11,267 bases of DNA, from the NCBI GenBank assembly GCA_030834765.1, contig JAUQXG010000550.1:1-11267 (forward strand), given 5' to 3'. The notes beneath the pieces were generated by a model, which did no database searches, was not told where the DNA came from, and was given only the letters and a program-made list of their open reading frames with translations. Of the stretch, positions 1 through 7,424 are shown piece after piece; the first letter of the stretch is position 1, and each line of letters starts with the position of its first letter. A program made the translations under genes and the position numbers. This stretch comes from Lutispora sp. Its GTDB lineage: Bacteria; Bacillota; Clostridia; Lutisporales; Lutisporaceae.

Positions 1-83
1 GTGTCTAATTTATTGTAGCCATCTATTTTTAATAAATATAAATCCATTACATAACTTTACGATAGTATAAGCAACATATTACT

Positions 84-89
84 AGGTGA
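84..89 (+). promoter_or_regulatory. Ribosome binding site of the GerA-like gene
   Basis: AGGTGA (continuing AGGTGAT) lies four bases before the ATG at 94 and matches the anti-Shine-Dalgarno sequence well. It supports that ATG as the start. The same AGGTGAT core precedes the GerC-like gene. The remaining upstream sequence (1-83) shows no recognisable gene and no convincing promoter; the operon promoter may lie outside the window. Confidence 0.75.
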
Positions 90-93
90 TATT

Positions 94-1578
94 ATGATTA
101 AGTTTAATGAAACAATAGAGAATATAAAAAATAGCATAGGACTTGAAAGTACAATTATTATAAAAGAGATTTATTTAGGTACTATTGAACCCATGGATGC
201 CGCTATAATATATATCAATGACATCGTAAACAAAAACATTATTGATAGAGATATATTAAAGCCTCTTATGTTTGGTGTCGTTGAAAACTTACATAAAGTT
301 GAAAACGCTTCACAATATCTATGCAAAAAATATATACCCGTTAGCACCAGTATTACAAGGGTTTATGAGGATACGATCTCCTCAATAAAAGAAGGCAATA
401 CATTGCTCATAATGGATGGAATATGTGAATTTATAATTATTAATACATCTGGAGGAAAATATCGACAGATATCAGAGCCTATAAACGAAACTGCCATCAG
501 AGGCTCACGTGAGGGCTTTGTTGAGAATATCGATACAAACATCAGTATTCTAAGAAGGATCATCAAGGATAAAAATTTGTCAGTTGAAGATTTCACTATT
601 GGGAGAAGATCAGAAACCAGATTATCAATGGTATACATAAGGGATATAGCTGACAAAACTATTTTGGAGAAAATAACCAAAAAAATTGCTAAGATAGACG
701 TAGACTATGTGACAGCTACAGGCGTTATAGAACAGCTTATCGAAACGAACACATACTCATTATTTCCCCAAACATACGGTACTGAAAGGCCGGATATTGT
801 TGTATCCTATCTCATGGAGGGAAGAGTTGCCATAATTTTGAATGGTACACCTTTTGTTTTAACAGCACCTTCGCTTTTTACTCAATTTTTCCATGGCGTT
901 GAAGATTACTATGAACGAACAGTTGTTGCCAACTTTACAAGACTGCTAAGATTTTCTTCTATTTTAGTTGTCGTATTTCTGCCTGCTATATATATTACGC
1001 TGATAAAATTCAATGCAGAATTGATTCCTATCAAGTTTATTACACCAATTATCCAATCCAGAGTTGGAATACCATTAACACCGGTACTAGAAATTCTTAC
1101 CATGGAATTAATAATAGAATTTCTGAGAGAAGGAGGATTGCGGTTGCCAAGTAAGATTGCTCCAACCTTAAGTGTGGTTGGGGGAATAATAATAGGTGAT
1201 GCCGCTGTAAAGTCCAAATTCGTCAGCCCTACAGCATTATTGATAACAGGAATAGTAGTCGTAGCCTCCTTCGTCATTCCAAAATATGATATGGCACTTT
1301 CTATAAGGCTTCTCAGGTTTCCTATGATAATATTAGCAAATGCGTTGGGGATACTGGGCATAGCTGCCGGATGTTATTTTATAATAGTTCATCTATGCAC
1401 TCTTGAAAGCTTTGGAGTACCCTATCTTCCAATGCATAAAGGCGATCAAAAAGATACTTTTATAAGAGTGCCTATGTGGAAGATGAATAAAAGACCAGCA
1501 ACAATCCCTAATAATGATAAAATAAGACAGTCTGATTTCAAGTATGATGGTGAGGATTCTGAAAATGAAAACGAATGA
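94..1578 (+). CDS. Spore germinant receptor subunit A (GerAA/GerKA-like)
   Basis: This 494-residue protein is the A subunit of a spore germinant receptor, a complex in the inner spore membrane that senses small nutrients and triggers germination. The length fits the family (B. subtilis GerAA is about 480 residues; Pfam GerA, PF03323). Residues 1 to about 265 are a soluble N-terminal domain. The family hallmark HGVEDYYER begins at residue 267, followed by hydrophobic segments starting near 288 (SSILVVVFLPAIYITLI), the conserved REGGLRLP at 345-352, a GGIIIGDAAV stretch, further membrane segments, and the late motif SFGVPYLP. The C-terminal tail is hydrophilic and acidic. It is the first gene of an A-B-C operon, and its 3' end overlaps the next gene by 14 bases. 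Forespore expression under sigma G is expected for this family, but no clear sigma G promoter is visible in the 93 upstream bases. Family assignment is very secure; which paralogue it is and its germinant cannot be told from sequence. Confidence 0.96.
   Translation: MIKFNETIENIKNSIGLESTIIIKEIYLGTIEPMDAAIIYINDIVNKNIIDRDILKPLMFGVVENLHKVENASQYLCKKYIPVSTSITRVYEDTISSIKEGNTLLIMDGICEFIIINTSGGKYRQISEPINETAIRGSREGFVENIDTNISILRRIIKDKNLSVEDFTIGRRSETRLSMVYIRDIADKTILEKITKKIAKIDVDYVTATGVIEQLIETNTYSLFPQTYGTERPDIVVSYLMEGRVAIILNGTPFVLTAPSLFTQFFHGVEDYYERTVVANFTRLLRFSSILVVVFLPAIYITLIKFNAELIPIKFITPIIQSRVGIPLTPVLEILTMELIIEFLREGGLRLPSKIAPTLSVVGGIIIGDAAVKSKFVSPTALLITGIVVVASFVIPKYDMALSIRLLRFPMIILANALGILGIAAGCYFIIVHLCTLESFGVPYLPMHKGDQKDTFIRVPMWKMNKRPATIPNNDKIRQSDFKYDGEDSENENE
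1549..1555 (+). promoter_or_regulatory. Ribosome binding site that fixes the GerB-like start
   Basis: GGTGAGG sits inside the end of the A-subunit gene, nine bases before the ATG at 1565. The in-frame ATGs at 1544 and 1547 have no such site before them and partly overlap this one, so 1565 is the better start. Confidence 0.65.
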
Positions 1579-2653
1579 AAATCATACTCTTACACATTTT
1601 GAAATTACAATTTTTATGGTGGGATGCTTAGTAGGAATCGGCATATTGAGTTTACCAAACGATTTAATGAAGACCGCAAAGCAAGATGGATGGATTTCAT
1701 CAATTTTAGGTTCTGTTTATCCCATCTATGTTGTTTTTATAAGCAGCTTTATAATAAAGAAGCATCCCAATGAAAATATACTTTCCATAAGCAAAAAGTA
1801 TTTCGGAAAATTCTTAGGCAGCTTCCTTAACTTCTTATTTATGCTGCAATTTTTCATATATGCTTCTGCTGTAGCCAATGGGTTTTCAAATATTTTAAGG
1901 GTTTATGCTGTATGGTTTTTGACTCCCACAAAAATATTAACCGTAGCATTCATACTAGCCGCGTATTCAGCATCAAAGGGAATAAAAGCACTAGCCAGAG
2001 TTAATTCCATAATATTTTTTATTACATTAGCCCTAGTAGGGATTTCAACAGTTGCCCTAAGGGAGGGAAGCTTTTTAAACCTTTCTCCTGTATTTGGTTC
2101 TGGCATCAGTAATATTATAAAAGGCAGCGTAGATACAGCGTTTGTATATGCTACTATGGAGATACTGCTTATTATTCATCCCTTTGCAGGAAATGATGTA
2201 GATGTTCCTAAGGCAGCCTATAAAAGTGTTTTCATCACTACTATTTTATATGCTTGGTGCGTTTTTATAGTCATATTCTACTTAGGCCAGGAGATCATAC
2301 CAAAAACTATATGGTCATTTATATTCGTTACGGAAAGTATAAAGCTTCCAATAATAAATAACTTCAGATATGTATTCATGTTTCTATGGAGTTTAATCAT
2401 ATTCAAAACAATTTCAAATGAATTTTTCTGTATAACAACGATACTCCATGATATGACAAAAATAAAAGTTACCTGGCTTTGCATGGCTTTAGTACCCATT
2501 ATGATATTTCTTTCAACTCTATATAAATCGGAGACCATAAGGAGAGCTTTTCTTGGGAATGTTATACCCAAGATTACAATTTTTAACCTTACCTTTATTA
2601 CAGCTATAGCAATACTAGGATGTATAAAGGATTACAAATCATCCAAACGTTAA
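1565..2653 (+). CDS. Spore germinant receptor permease subunit B (GerAB-like)
   Basis: This 362-residue integral membrane protein is the B subunit of the germinant receptor. It belongs to the spore permease family (PF03845) of the amino acid/polyamine/organocation transporter superfamily; in B. subtilis the B subunit is implicated in germinant binding. The length is nearly that of GerAB (365). The N-terminus has the family signature: THFEIT at 10-15, then GIGILSLP at 24-31, the glycine-rich first-helix break shared with amino acid permeases. About ten hydrophobic segments follow, up to a basic tail (KDYKSSKR). I chose ATG 1565 because GGTGAGG precedes it; the in-frame ATG at 1544 would add seven residues (MMVRILK) but lacks a binding site. 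The gene overlaps subunit A by 14 bases, which suggests translational coupling, and ends 32 bases before subunit C. Family certain, germinant unknown. Confidence 0.95.
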   Translation: MKTNENHTLTHFEITIFMVGCLVGIGILSLPNDLMKTAKQDGWISSILGSVYPIYVVFISSFIIKKHPNENILSISKKYFGKFLGSFLNFLFMLQFFIYASAVANGFSNILRVYAVWFLTPTKILTVAFILAAYSASKGIKALARVNSIIFFITLALVGISTVALREGSFLNLSPVFGSGISNIIKGSVDTAFVYATMEILLIIHPFAGNDVDVPKAAYKSVFITTILYAWCVFIVIFYLGQEIIPKTIWSFIFVTESIKLPIINNFRYVFMFLWSLIIFKTISNEFFCITTILHDMTKIKVTWLCMALVPIMIFLSTLYKSETIRRAFLGNVIPKITIFNLTFITAIAILGCIKDYKSSKR

Positions 2654-2674
2654 ATAAAAATCAATTCATAGACG

Positions 2675-2682
2675 AAGGTGAT
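2675..2682 (+). promoter_or_regulatory. Ribosome binding site that fixes the GerC-like start
   Basis: AAGGTGAT lies three bases before the ATG at 2686, the same motif and nearly the same spacing as for the first gene of the operon. It favours 2686 over the in-frame ATG at 2620, which would lie inside the B-subunit gene. Confidence 0.7.
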
Positions 2683-2685
2683 GGA

Positions 2686-3798
2686 ATGAAGAAGTATTAT
2701 GTCTGGTTTATCATAATTTTATCTTTAATATTGTATATATATTTCCTCAGCGGTGTTGATACGACTGTTGTAGAGGATCTAGATATTCCTTCCGCACTAG
2801 GATGCGATTTGGAGAAGTTGAATAATGGGCAGACCATTTACAGTTTCCCGGTTAGCGTATATGACTTTCAAGATGAAAATAACCCCACCTCCTTTGTAAG
2901 AATAGGCAGAGGAGAAACAATAGGTGAAACTAGAGAAGACAGACAAACTAAAGCCAACAGAAGCTTTGTATTAGGGCTGGAAAAGATATTTATTATGTCA
3001 GAAGATATGTGCAGATATGGTATTAATGGATTATTGAATTCATTACTTGTAAACTCTAATATAAGTGATATGGGAATAGCCATAGTGTGCAAAGGAAGAG
3101 TCGAAGATTATCTAAACTTAAGCATAAAAAGTTATCCCAGCTCTGCTGATTACATAGAGGGGATAATAAGAAATGCTAGAAGCAACAATTTCGTATCAAA
3201 AAACTATACACTTATGGATTTATATGTAAGAATCGATGCTGAAGGTAGGAATCTGGTTTTACCATATATTGATATAGAGAATAATTTGCCTAGGCTTACA
3301 GGGTTTGCATTGTTTCAGGGAGATAAAATGCAAACCTATCTTTCGATAAAAGAAGCTAAAATAATGAATCTGTTGAGAGAAGATGATGTAACAGGTGTTC
3401 TTACCATTAAACAAAGTCTGGATAAATATATTGACGTTCAAGCCAGAAGCAAAAGAAAAGTAAAATGCTATATACAAGGAAATAATTATAAATTTGTAAT
3501 CTCTCTAAATATCAATGCAGACCTTATAGCTAATGAAATCTATACGGATTTAAATACGGATCCTAAAAAAATCTCAGAATTCCAGAACGACATGGAAAAA
3601 GAAATTGAAAAACAATGTTATAGTTTTATTGAAAAAATGCAGGAAGAATATAAAGCAGATTATCTTGACCTTGGTAGGGTTGCTGCTGCGAAGGTTGGCA
3701 GGGACCCTAATACGGATTGGAACAAAATTGTAAGTGATTCAAAAATCGAGGTTAAGGTTAAATTAAAACTCCAAAGTCAGGGAAGAGGCTTTTACTAA
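2686..3798 (+). CDS. Spore germinant receptor subunit C (GerAC-like), lipobox cysteine absent
   Basis: This 370-residue protein is the C subunit of the germinant receptor (Ger(x)C family, PF05504); GerAC is 373 residues. In most relatives it is a lipoprotein on the outer face of the inner spore membrane. A basic start (MKK) leads into a hydrophobic segment at about residues 6-21 ending FLSG (20-23). Where the lipid-carrying cysteine of a typical LSGC-W-D sequence should be, this protein has Val24-Asp25, so about one residue is missing and no cysteine is available. The following EDLDIPSALG (30-39) matches the family's early EDLAIVTAIG-like region, which shows that the frame is right. The rest is a mixed soluble protein, with the C-terminal Ger(x)C domain covering roughly residues 185-360. 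The protein may be held by an uncleaved N-terminal helix instead of lipid (inference). It is the last gene of the operon, 32 bases after subunit B. No intrinsic terminator follows directly; the convergent hairpin at 3927-3961 may serve. Family secure; anchoring uncertain. Confidence 0.92.
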   Translation: MKKYYVWFIIILSLILYIYFLSGVDTTVVEDLDIPSALGCDLEKLNNGQTIYSFPVSVYDFQDENNPTSFVRIGRGETIGETREDRQTKANRSFVLGLEKIFIMSEDMCRYGINGLLNSLLVNSNISDMGIAIVCKGRVEDYLNLSIKSYPSSADYIEGIIRNARSNNFVSKNYTLMDLYVRIDAEGRNLVLPYIDIENNLPRLTGFALFQGDKMQTYLSIKEAKIMNLLREDDVTGVLTIKQSLDKYIDVQARSKRKVKCYIQGNNYKFVISLNINADLIANEIYTDLNTDPKKISEFQNDMEKEIEKQCYSFIEKMQEEYKADYLDLGRVAAAKVGRDPNTDWNKIVSDSKIEVKVKLKLQSQGRGFY

Positions 3799-3926
3799 GG
3801 CAAGCAGCGAAGATTAATATCTAAAATACATTAAATAAAACTACAAATATCCTTTTAATAAAATCTTTAGCCCCTTAGCTTTCTGTTTTCTTCTTATGCT
3901 TTTTCTCATGCATTTTGCACCTTAAA

Positions 3927-3961
3927 AATCAAAACCAGCAATAAATTTGCTGGTTTTGATT
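3927..3961 (-). terminator. Rho-independent terminator of pepF, perhaps bidirectional
   Basis: A perfect 15-bp stem (arms 3927-3941 and 3947-3961) encloses a five-base loop, TAAAT. Read on the minus strand, the hairpin is followed by a run of five T (complement of 3924-3928, partly the stem base), the pattern of an intrinsic terminator 24 bases after the pepF stop. On the plus strand the hairpin is followed by A residues, so termination of the ger operon here would be weaker, relying on T residues within the stem. The remaining convergent spacer, 3799-3923, shows nothing recognisable. Confidence 0.85.
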
Positions 3962-3985
3962 AAAAAAACATACTATATTTTGTTC

Positions 3986-5794
3986 TTATTCTATTAATTC
4001 TTCCATCTGATTCAACAAATTCTCAAACACCTTTAATGCTTGCTTTATGGGCTCCGATGTTGTCATATCCACTCCTGCTTTCTTCAGCAATTCTATTGGA
4101 TAATCAGAACCTCCACTTTGCAGGAATTCCAGATATCTATCTATTGCATCCTGCACTTGGTTTAAAATCTGTTGTGCAAGAGAAGTTGCTGCGGAAAAGC
4201 CTGTTGCATATTTATATACATAAAAGCTGGTATAAAAATGAGGAATTCTAGCCCATTCTAAATCAATATACTCATCTATAACCATATCTGTACCATAATA
4301 AAGTACATTCAAATCATGATAGATCTTTGAAAGAATTTCATTAGTCAGCGCTTCTCCAGCCTCCACCTTTTGATGAATTATTTTTTCAAACTCTGCAAAC
4401 ATGGTCTGTCTGTATACTGTAGTTCTAAATTGTTCCATATAATAATTCAACAAATACATTTTTTTTCTTTTGTCCTCAGTGGTTTTTAACATATAGTCCA
4501 TGAGCAAGGACTCATTTAATGTGGAAGCAACTTCTGCAACAAATATCTTATATTGAGCATAGATATATGGTTGATTCTTATCAGAATAATAGCTATGAAG
4601 AGCATGCCCCATTTCATGAGCCAAAGTAAACATGCTGTTTAAATTATCCGTATGATTCAAAAGTACATAGGGATGAGAATCATAGCATCCCCAAGAATAT
4701 GCTCCGCTTCTCTTTCCTTCATTTTCATATACATCAATCCAACCTGAGTCAAAACCGCTTTTTAAATCAGAAGTATATTTTTCTCCTAAAACTTCTAACC
4801 CTTTGTTAACAGTATTTACTGCTTCTTCATAGGTAATTTTCATCTTTTCTTCCTTAACAAGAGGTGTATATAAATCATACATATGCAGCTCATCTAAGTT
4901 AAGTATTTTCTTTCTTAATGCTATATATCTATACATTAGTTTCATATTATCATGAATCGTTTCTATCAGATTATCATAAACCTCTGGGGATATATCATCC
5001 GGATGCAGCGAAGCTTCCATTGCAGATTTATATTTTCTAACCTTTGCCTCAAATACATTTGCCTTTACATTAGAACTAAGCGTAGCAGCCAATGTATTTT
5101 TCAATTTCGCGTATGAGCCATATAAGGCTTCAAAAGCATCTTTTCTCACTCTTCTATCAGTGCTTTCTACCAACTGTGAATATCTTCCTTTTGTCACTTC
5201 TACTTCATTGCCATTTTCATCTTTTATTATGGGAAACTTTATGTCCGCATTATTCAGCATATTAAATATACTTCCTGGTGCTTGTGCAAGTTCTCCAGCT
5301 TTCGCCAAAAGCTCTTCTTCCGCACTGCTCAGTACATGAGGCTTCATTCTTACAATCTCATTTATCGCTTTATCATAAAGCTTCAAACTTTCATTCTCAT
5401 TTATGTATTTTCTCAAAGTTTCTTCGTCAATTGCTAAAATTTCAGGAACCATAAAAGAATTGGCACTGGATACTTCTACACTAAGGGAATCTACACGGTC
5501 AGCATATCCTTGATAAAGACTTCTTCCGCTATCTTCATGACTTCTCATATGAGCATAGGTATACACCTTCTCAAACAACCTGGATAATTCTGAGTTCACT
5601 TTCAAAGCCTCAAGCAAAGCATCTGAAGATTCTCCTAATTTACCTCTATATTTTACGAGGTTGACAGTATTTGTTTTTACTTTATTATAGTCTGCTTCCC
5701 ATAGCTCATTTGTTTCATACATGTCCTCTAGCTTCCACTTGAATTGGTCAGAGATTTCATTTCTTTTCGATATTCTAGCTTCTTTATTTTCCAC
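3986..5794 (-). CDS. pepF: Oligoendopeptidase F (zinc metallopeptidase, M3 family)
   Basis: This 602-residue cytoplasmic zinc peptidase cleaves short peptides in the middle of the chain, helping peptide turnover. The length matches PepF proteins (about 600). The catalytic site is clear: HEMGH at residues 393-397 gives the two zinc histidines and the catalytic Glu394, and Glu421 in AEVASTLNE gives the third ligand, at the usual M3 spacing. The start is early in the family domain (DQFKWKLEDMY), as in other PepF proteins, with an M3 N-terminal domain (PF08439) before the peptidase domain (PF01432). I chose the GTG at 5794 because GGGGGT lies six bases before it; an upstream in-frame ATG at 5836 would add 14 lysine/asparagine-rich residues and has no binding site. 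It lies 79 bases downstream of the MATE gene with no terminator between, so the two may be cotranscribed. A hairpin terminator follows. No signal peptide is seen. Assignment is very secure; natural substrates are not known from sequence. Confidence 0.96.
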   Translation of the reverse strand: MENKEARISKRNEISDQFKWKLEDMYETNELWEADYNKVKTNTVNLVKYRGKLGESSDALLEALKVNSELSRLFEKVYTYAHMRSHEDSGRSLYQGYADRVDSLSVEVSSANSFMVPEILAIDEETLRKYINENESLKLYDKAINEIVRMKPHVLSSAEEELLAKAGELAQAPGSIFNMLNNADIKFPIIKDENGNEVEVTKGRYSQLVESTDRRVRKDAFEALYGSYAKLKNTLAATLSSNVKANVFEAKVRKYKSAMEASLHPDDISPEVYDNLIETIHDNMKLMYRYIALRKKILNLDELHMYDLYTPLVKEEKMKITYEEAVNTVNKGLEVLGEKYTSDLKSGFDSGWIDVYENEGKRSGAYSWGCYDSHPYVLLNHTDNLNSMFTLAHEMGHALHSYYSDKNQPYIYAQYKIFVAEVASTLNESLLMDYMLKTTEDKRKKMYLLNYYMEQFRTTVYRQTMFAEFEKIIHQKVEAGEALTNEILSKIYHDLNVLYYGTDMVIDEYIDLEWARIPHFYTSFYVYKYATGFSAATSLAQQILNQVQDAIDRYLEFLQSGGSDYPIELLKKAGVDMTTSEPIKQALKVFENLLNQMEELIE

Positions 5795-5800
5795 AAACTT

Positions 5801-5806
5801 ACCCCC
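5801..5806 (-). promoter_or_regulatory. Ribosome binding site that fixes the pepF GTG start
   Basis: On the minus strand GGGGGT (then AAGTTT) stands six bases before the GTG at 5794. This is the only good site near the gene start and lies inside the alternative reading from the ATG at 5836. Confidence 0.7.
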
Positions 5807-5873
5807 AATTTTATTTTTATTCTTACATATTAGCATTATCTATCATTTATAATATACTTATACCTGTTTTATT

Positions 5874-7241
5874 CTAAATACTTTTATGTTTCCAATCACC
5901 CTTTTTAACGAAATATACGATTATCAGAAATTGCAGAATGTATTGCACTACATAAGTTATCCAAACCCAGTTTATTGGCAGTCTATAAACGCTTACAAAC
6001 AAGTACATAAGTGGTATTTGCACAAGCCAAATCGTTGATACTCCAGCAATCATAGAAGGCAGATTTTCTCCCGCTCCAAATAGTGATGCGGCTAACGCTC
6101 CTGCAGGTCCTGCAAAAAGAGCAGCTATAGAAAAGTATCGTAAATAAGTGACACCTACTGCAATAACTTCTTGTTGATCAGTGAAAAATCTCATAATGAC
6201 ATCAGGCACAATATTAAGTATAAGTCCGGCTGCTATCATTATGAGAAAGGAAACCTTCGCAGCCAAATAAACCGCCTTTTCAGCCCTATCTGCTTTATCA
6301 CAGCCAAGGCATTGACCTACTATAACACTGGTACCCATTTCGAGTCCAAATATTGGCATAATTACTAGCTGCACAACTCTAGAGCAAATTCCATATGCTG
6401 CCACAACTGCAACGCCATATATGGTCAAAAATTTCATTATAATAAAAGTAGCAATATTTCTAAATAAGGTTTCTATACCTGATGGCAAGCCTATTGTGAT
6501 AAGCTTCATATCGATATCTTTTACAAAATAAATCCCTCTTTTAAAGCTAATTTTAATAAACGTTTTACCTGACATTAAAATATATAGGCCAAGTAAAAAT
6601 GATAAAAGTTGACTTATTACTGTGGCATAGGCAGCTCCCGCAATTCCAAGTCCCATGCCTCTTATATTTATAAAAGGAATGACATCAAATATCATAATTG
6701 GGTCAAGTATCGCATTTAACAGAGCTGTAAACAACATCAAATAGAGTGGCTTTTTCGCATCACCTATACATCGTAAAGCAGTATTCACTGTATAAGAAGA
6801 ATATGCAAGGGGCAAAGTAAGAAGTCTTATTCTACCATAAATGATAGCCATTTCAAGTATTTCATTATTATTTGCCAAAGGCCTTAAGGCATATGGAACA
6901 AAAATGCCTGCTATTGCTCCAATAATCAGAGCAAGGAAAAACTTAAATATGATTGTTTGTTCTATTACTTCTATAGTTTTTTCTTTATTACCAGAACCAT
7001 AATATCTAGCGATCAGTGTTACTGAGCTAGTTCCTATTACACTATTTACTATATCAAAAATACTAAGTACGGCTGTAAAAATAGTAATAGCTGCCACTGC
7101 ATGAATGGATAATCTAGAAACCCAAGCCATATCAATAATTTCATAGAGCATCTCAAAAACCATTCCAACCATAGATGGGATTGACATAGCAAGAATATTG
7201 TTAAATAAATTACCTTCCGTTAAGCTTTTCGTTTCTGCCAT
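5874..7241 (-). CDS. MATE-family multidrug/toxin efflux transporter
   Basis: This 455-residue polytopic membrane protein belongs to the MATE family (two MatE domains, PF01554, roughly residues 15-175 and 235-395), which exports cationic or other organic compounds using a sodium or proton gradient. The length is typical, with about twelve hydrophobic segments in two related halves. Family-typical stretches are TEGNLFNNILAMSIPSMVG near the N-terminus, MLYEIIDMAWVSRL, ARYYGSGNKEKT, and ALRCIGDAKKPLYLM followed by ALLNAILDPIMIF in the first half; GLPSGIETLFRNIATF and GQCLGCDKADRAEKA in the second. I chose the ATG at 7241 because GGAG lies eight bases upstream; the in-frame ATG at 7268 would add nine residues (MTVKFGDDE) without a binding site. 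The gene is divergent from the transketolase pair and lies just upstream of pepF. Substrate and coupling ion cannot be read from sequence; the general efflux role is inferred from the family. Confidence 0.93.
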   Translation of the reverse strand: MAETKSLTEGNLFNNILAMSIPSMVGMVFEMLYEIIDMAWVSRLSIHAVAAITIFTAVLSIFDIVNSVIGTSSVTLIARYYGSGNKEKTIEVIEQTIIFKFFLALIIGAIAGIFVPYALRPLANNNEILEMAIIYGRIRLLTLPLAYSSYTVNTALRCIGDAKKPLYLMLFTALLNAILDPIMIFDVIPFINIRGMGLGIAGAAYATVISQLLSFLLGLYILMSGKTFIKISFKRGIYFVKDIDMKLITIGLPSGIETLFRNIATFIIMKFLTIYGVAVVAAYGICSRVVQLVIMPIFGLEMGTSVIVGQCLGCDKADRAEKAVYLAAKVSFLIMIAAGLILNIVPDVIMRFFTDQQEVIAVGVTYLRYFSIAALFAGPAGALAASLFGAGENLPSMIAGVSTIWLVQIPLMYLFVSVYRLPINWVWITYVVQYILQFLIIVYFVKKGDWKHKSI

Positions 7242-7249
7242 TTCATCAT

Positions 7250-7253
7250 CTCC
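7250..7253 (-). promoter_or_regulatory. Ribosome binding site that fixes the MATE start
   Basis: GGAG on the minus strand, eight bases before the ATG at 7241. No comparable site precedes the alternative ATG at 7268. Confidence 0.6.
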
Positions 7254-7273
7254 AAATTTTACAGTCATAATAT

Positions 7274-7302
7274 ATTGTAACTTATTGCAACTATGTTTTC
7301 TA
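7274..7302 (-). promoter_or_regulatory. Candidate sigma-A promoter of the MATE gene
   Basis: On the minus strand TAGAAA (complement of 7297-7302) and TACAAT (complement of 7274-7279) are separated by 17 bases. The -10 box matches five of six consensus positions and the -35 box four of six. The transcript would start about 25 bases before the MATE start codon. The region is so AT-rich that alternative boxes exist, so this is only a candidate. Confidence 0.4.
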
Positions 7303-7344
7303 TAAAAATTTACAATATTATGATATTAATGTTTTTATGTCTAG

Positions 7345-7375
7345 TGGAAATATATTCAATTTATTATGATATAAT
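7345..7375 (+). promoter_or_regulatory. Extended -10 promoter of the transketolase pair
   Basis: A perfect -10 box TATAAT lies at 7370-7375, preceded by TG one base upstream (TGATATAAT at 7367-7375), the extended -10 form used by sigma A. A weak -35 candidate, TGGAAA, is at 7345-7350 with a 19-base spacer. The predicted transcript starts near 7382, giving a leader of about 43 bases before the ATG at 7425. A 15-base inverted repeat covers the -10 box (7362-7376). Confidence 0.6.
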
Positions 7376-7376
7376 A
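7362..7376. repeat. Inverted repeat over the -10 box
   Basis: TATTAT-GAT-ATAATA is a perfect inverted repeat with six-base arms and a three-base centre, covering the -10 box of the transketolase promoter. Its first eleven bases (7362-7372) recur directly at 7316-7326, where a weaker dyad AATAT-TATG-ATATT (7315-7328) is formed. It could be an operator, or chance in AT-rich DNA. Confidence 0.4.
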
Positions 7377-7424
7377 TTGCTTAACAGTATAAGGAATTTG
7401 TAAAGAAAGGGGCTTTGTATTTCT

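Noticed and set aside
2..70. Short open frame at the left window edge ending in TAA at 68-70
   Set aside because: Only 22 codons, no recognisable protein sequence, and no start within the window; it could be the tail of an upstream gene but nothing supports it.
75..81. CATATTA resembling a sigma F/G -10 box before the GerA-like gene
   Set aside because: A start site seven or so bases downstream would fall inside the ribosome binding site at 84-89, and no G-x-AT-A/G -35 box lies at the right distance upstream.
909..1361. 150-residue open frame on the minus strand inside the GerA-like gene
   Set aside because: It lies wholly opposite a well-conserved family gene, has no good ribosome binding site and resembles no known protein; it is a by-product of the AT-rich coding strand. 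The shorter antisense frame at 363-680 was rejected on the same grounds.
2620..2685. Upstream ATG extension of the GerC-like protein
   Set aside because: It would put 22 hydrophilic residues before the membrane segment and overlap the B-subunit gene, while AAGGTGAT directly precedes the ATG at 2686.
5795..5836. Upstream ATG extension of PepF
   Set aside because: It adds 14 residues that run through the ribosome binding site GGGGGT and match nothing in the family; the GTG at 5794 is better placed.
7242..7424. Possible riboswitch or small RNA in the divergent spacer
   Set aside because: The predicted leader of the transketolase transcript is only about 43 bases and shows no aptamer-like conserved boxes or terminator hairpin.
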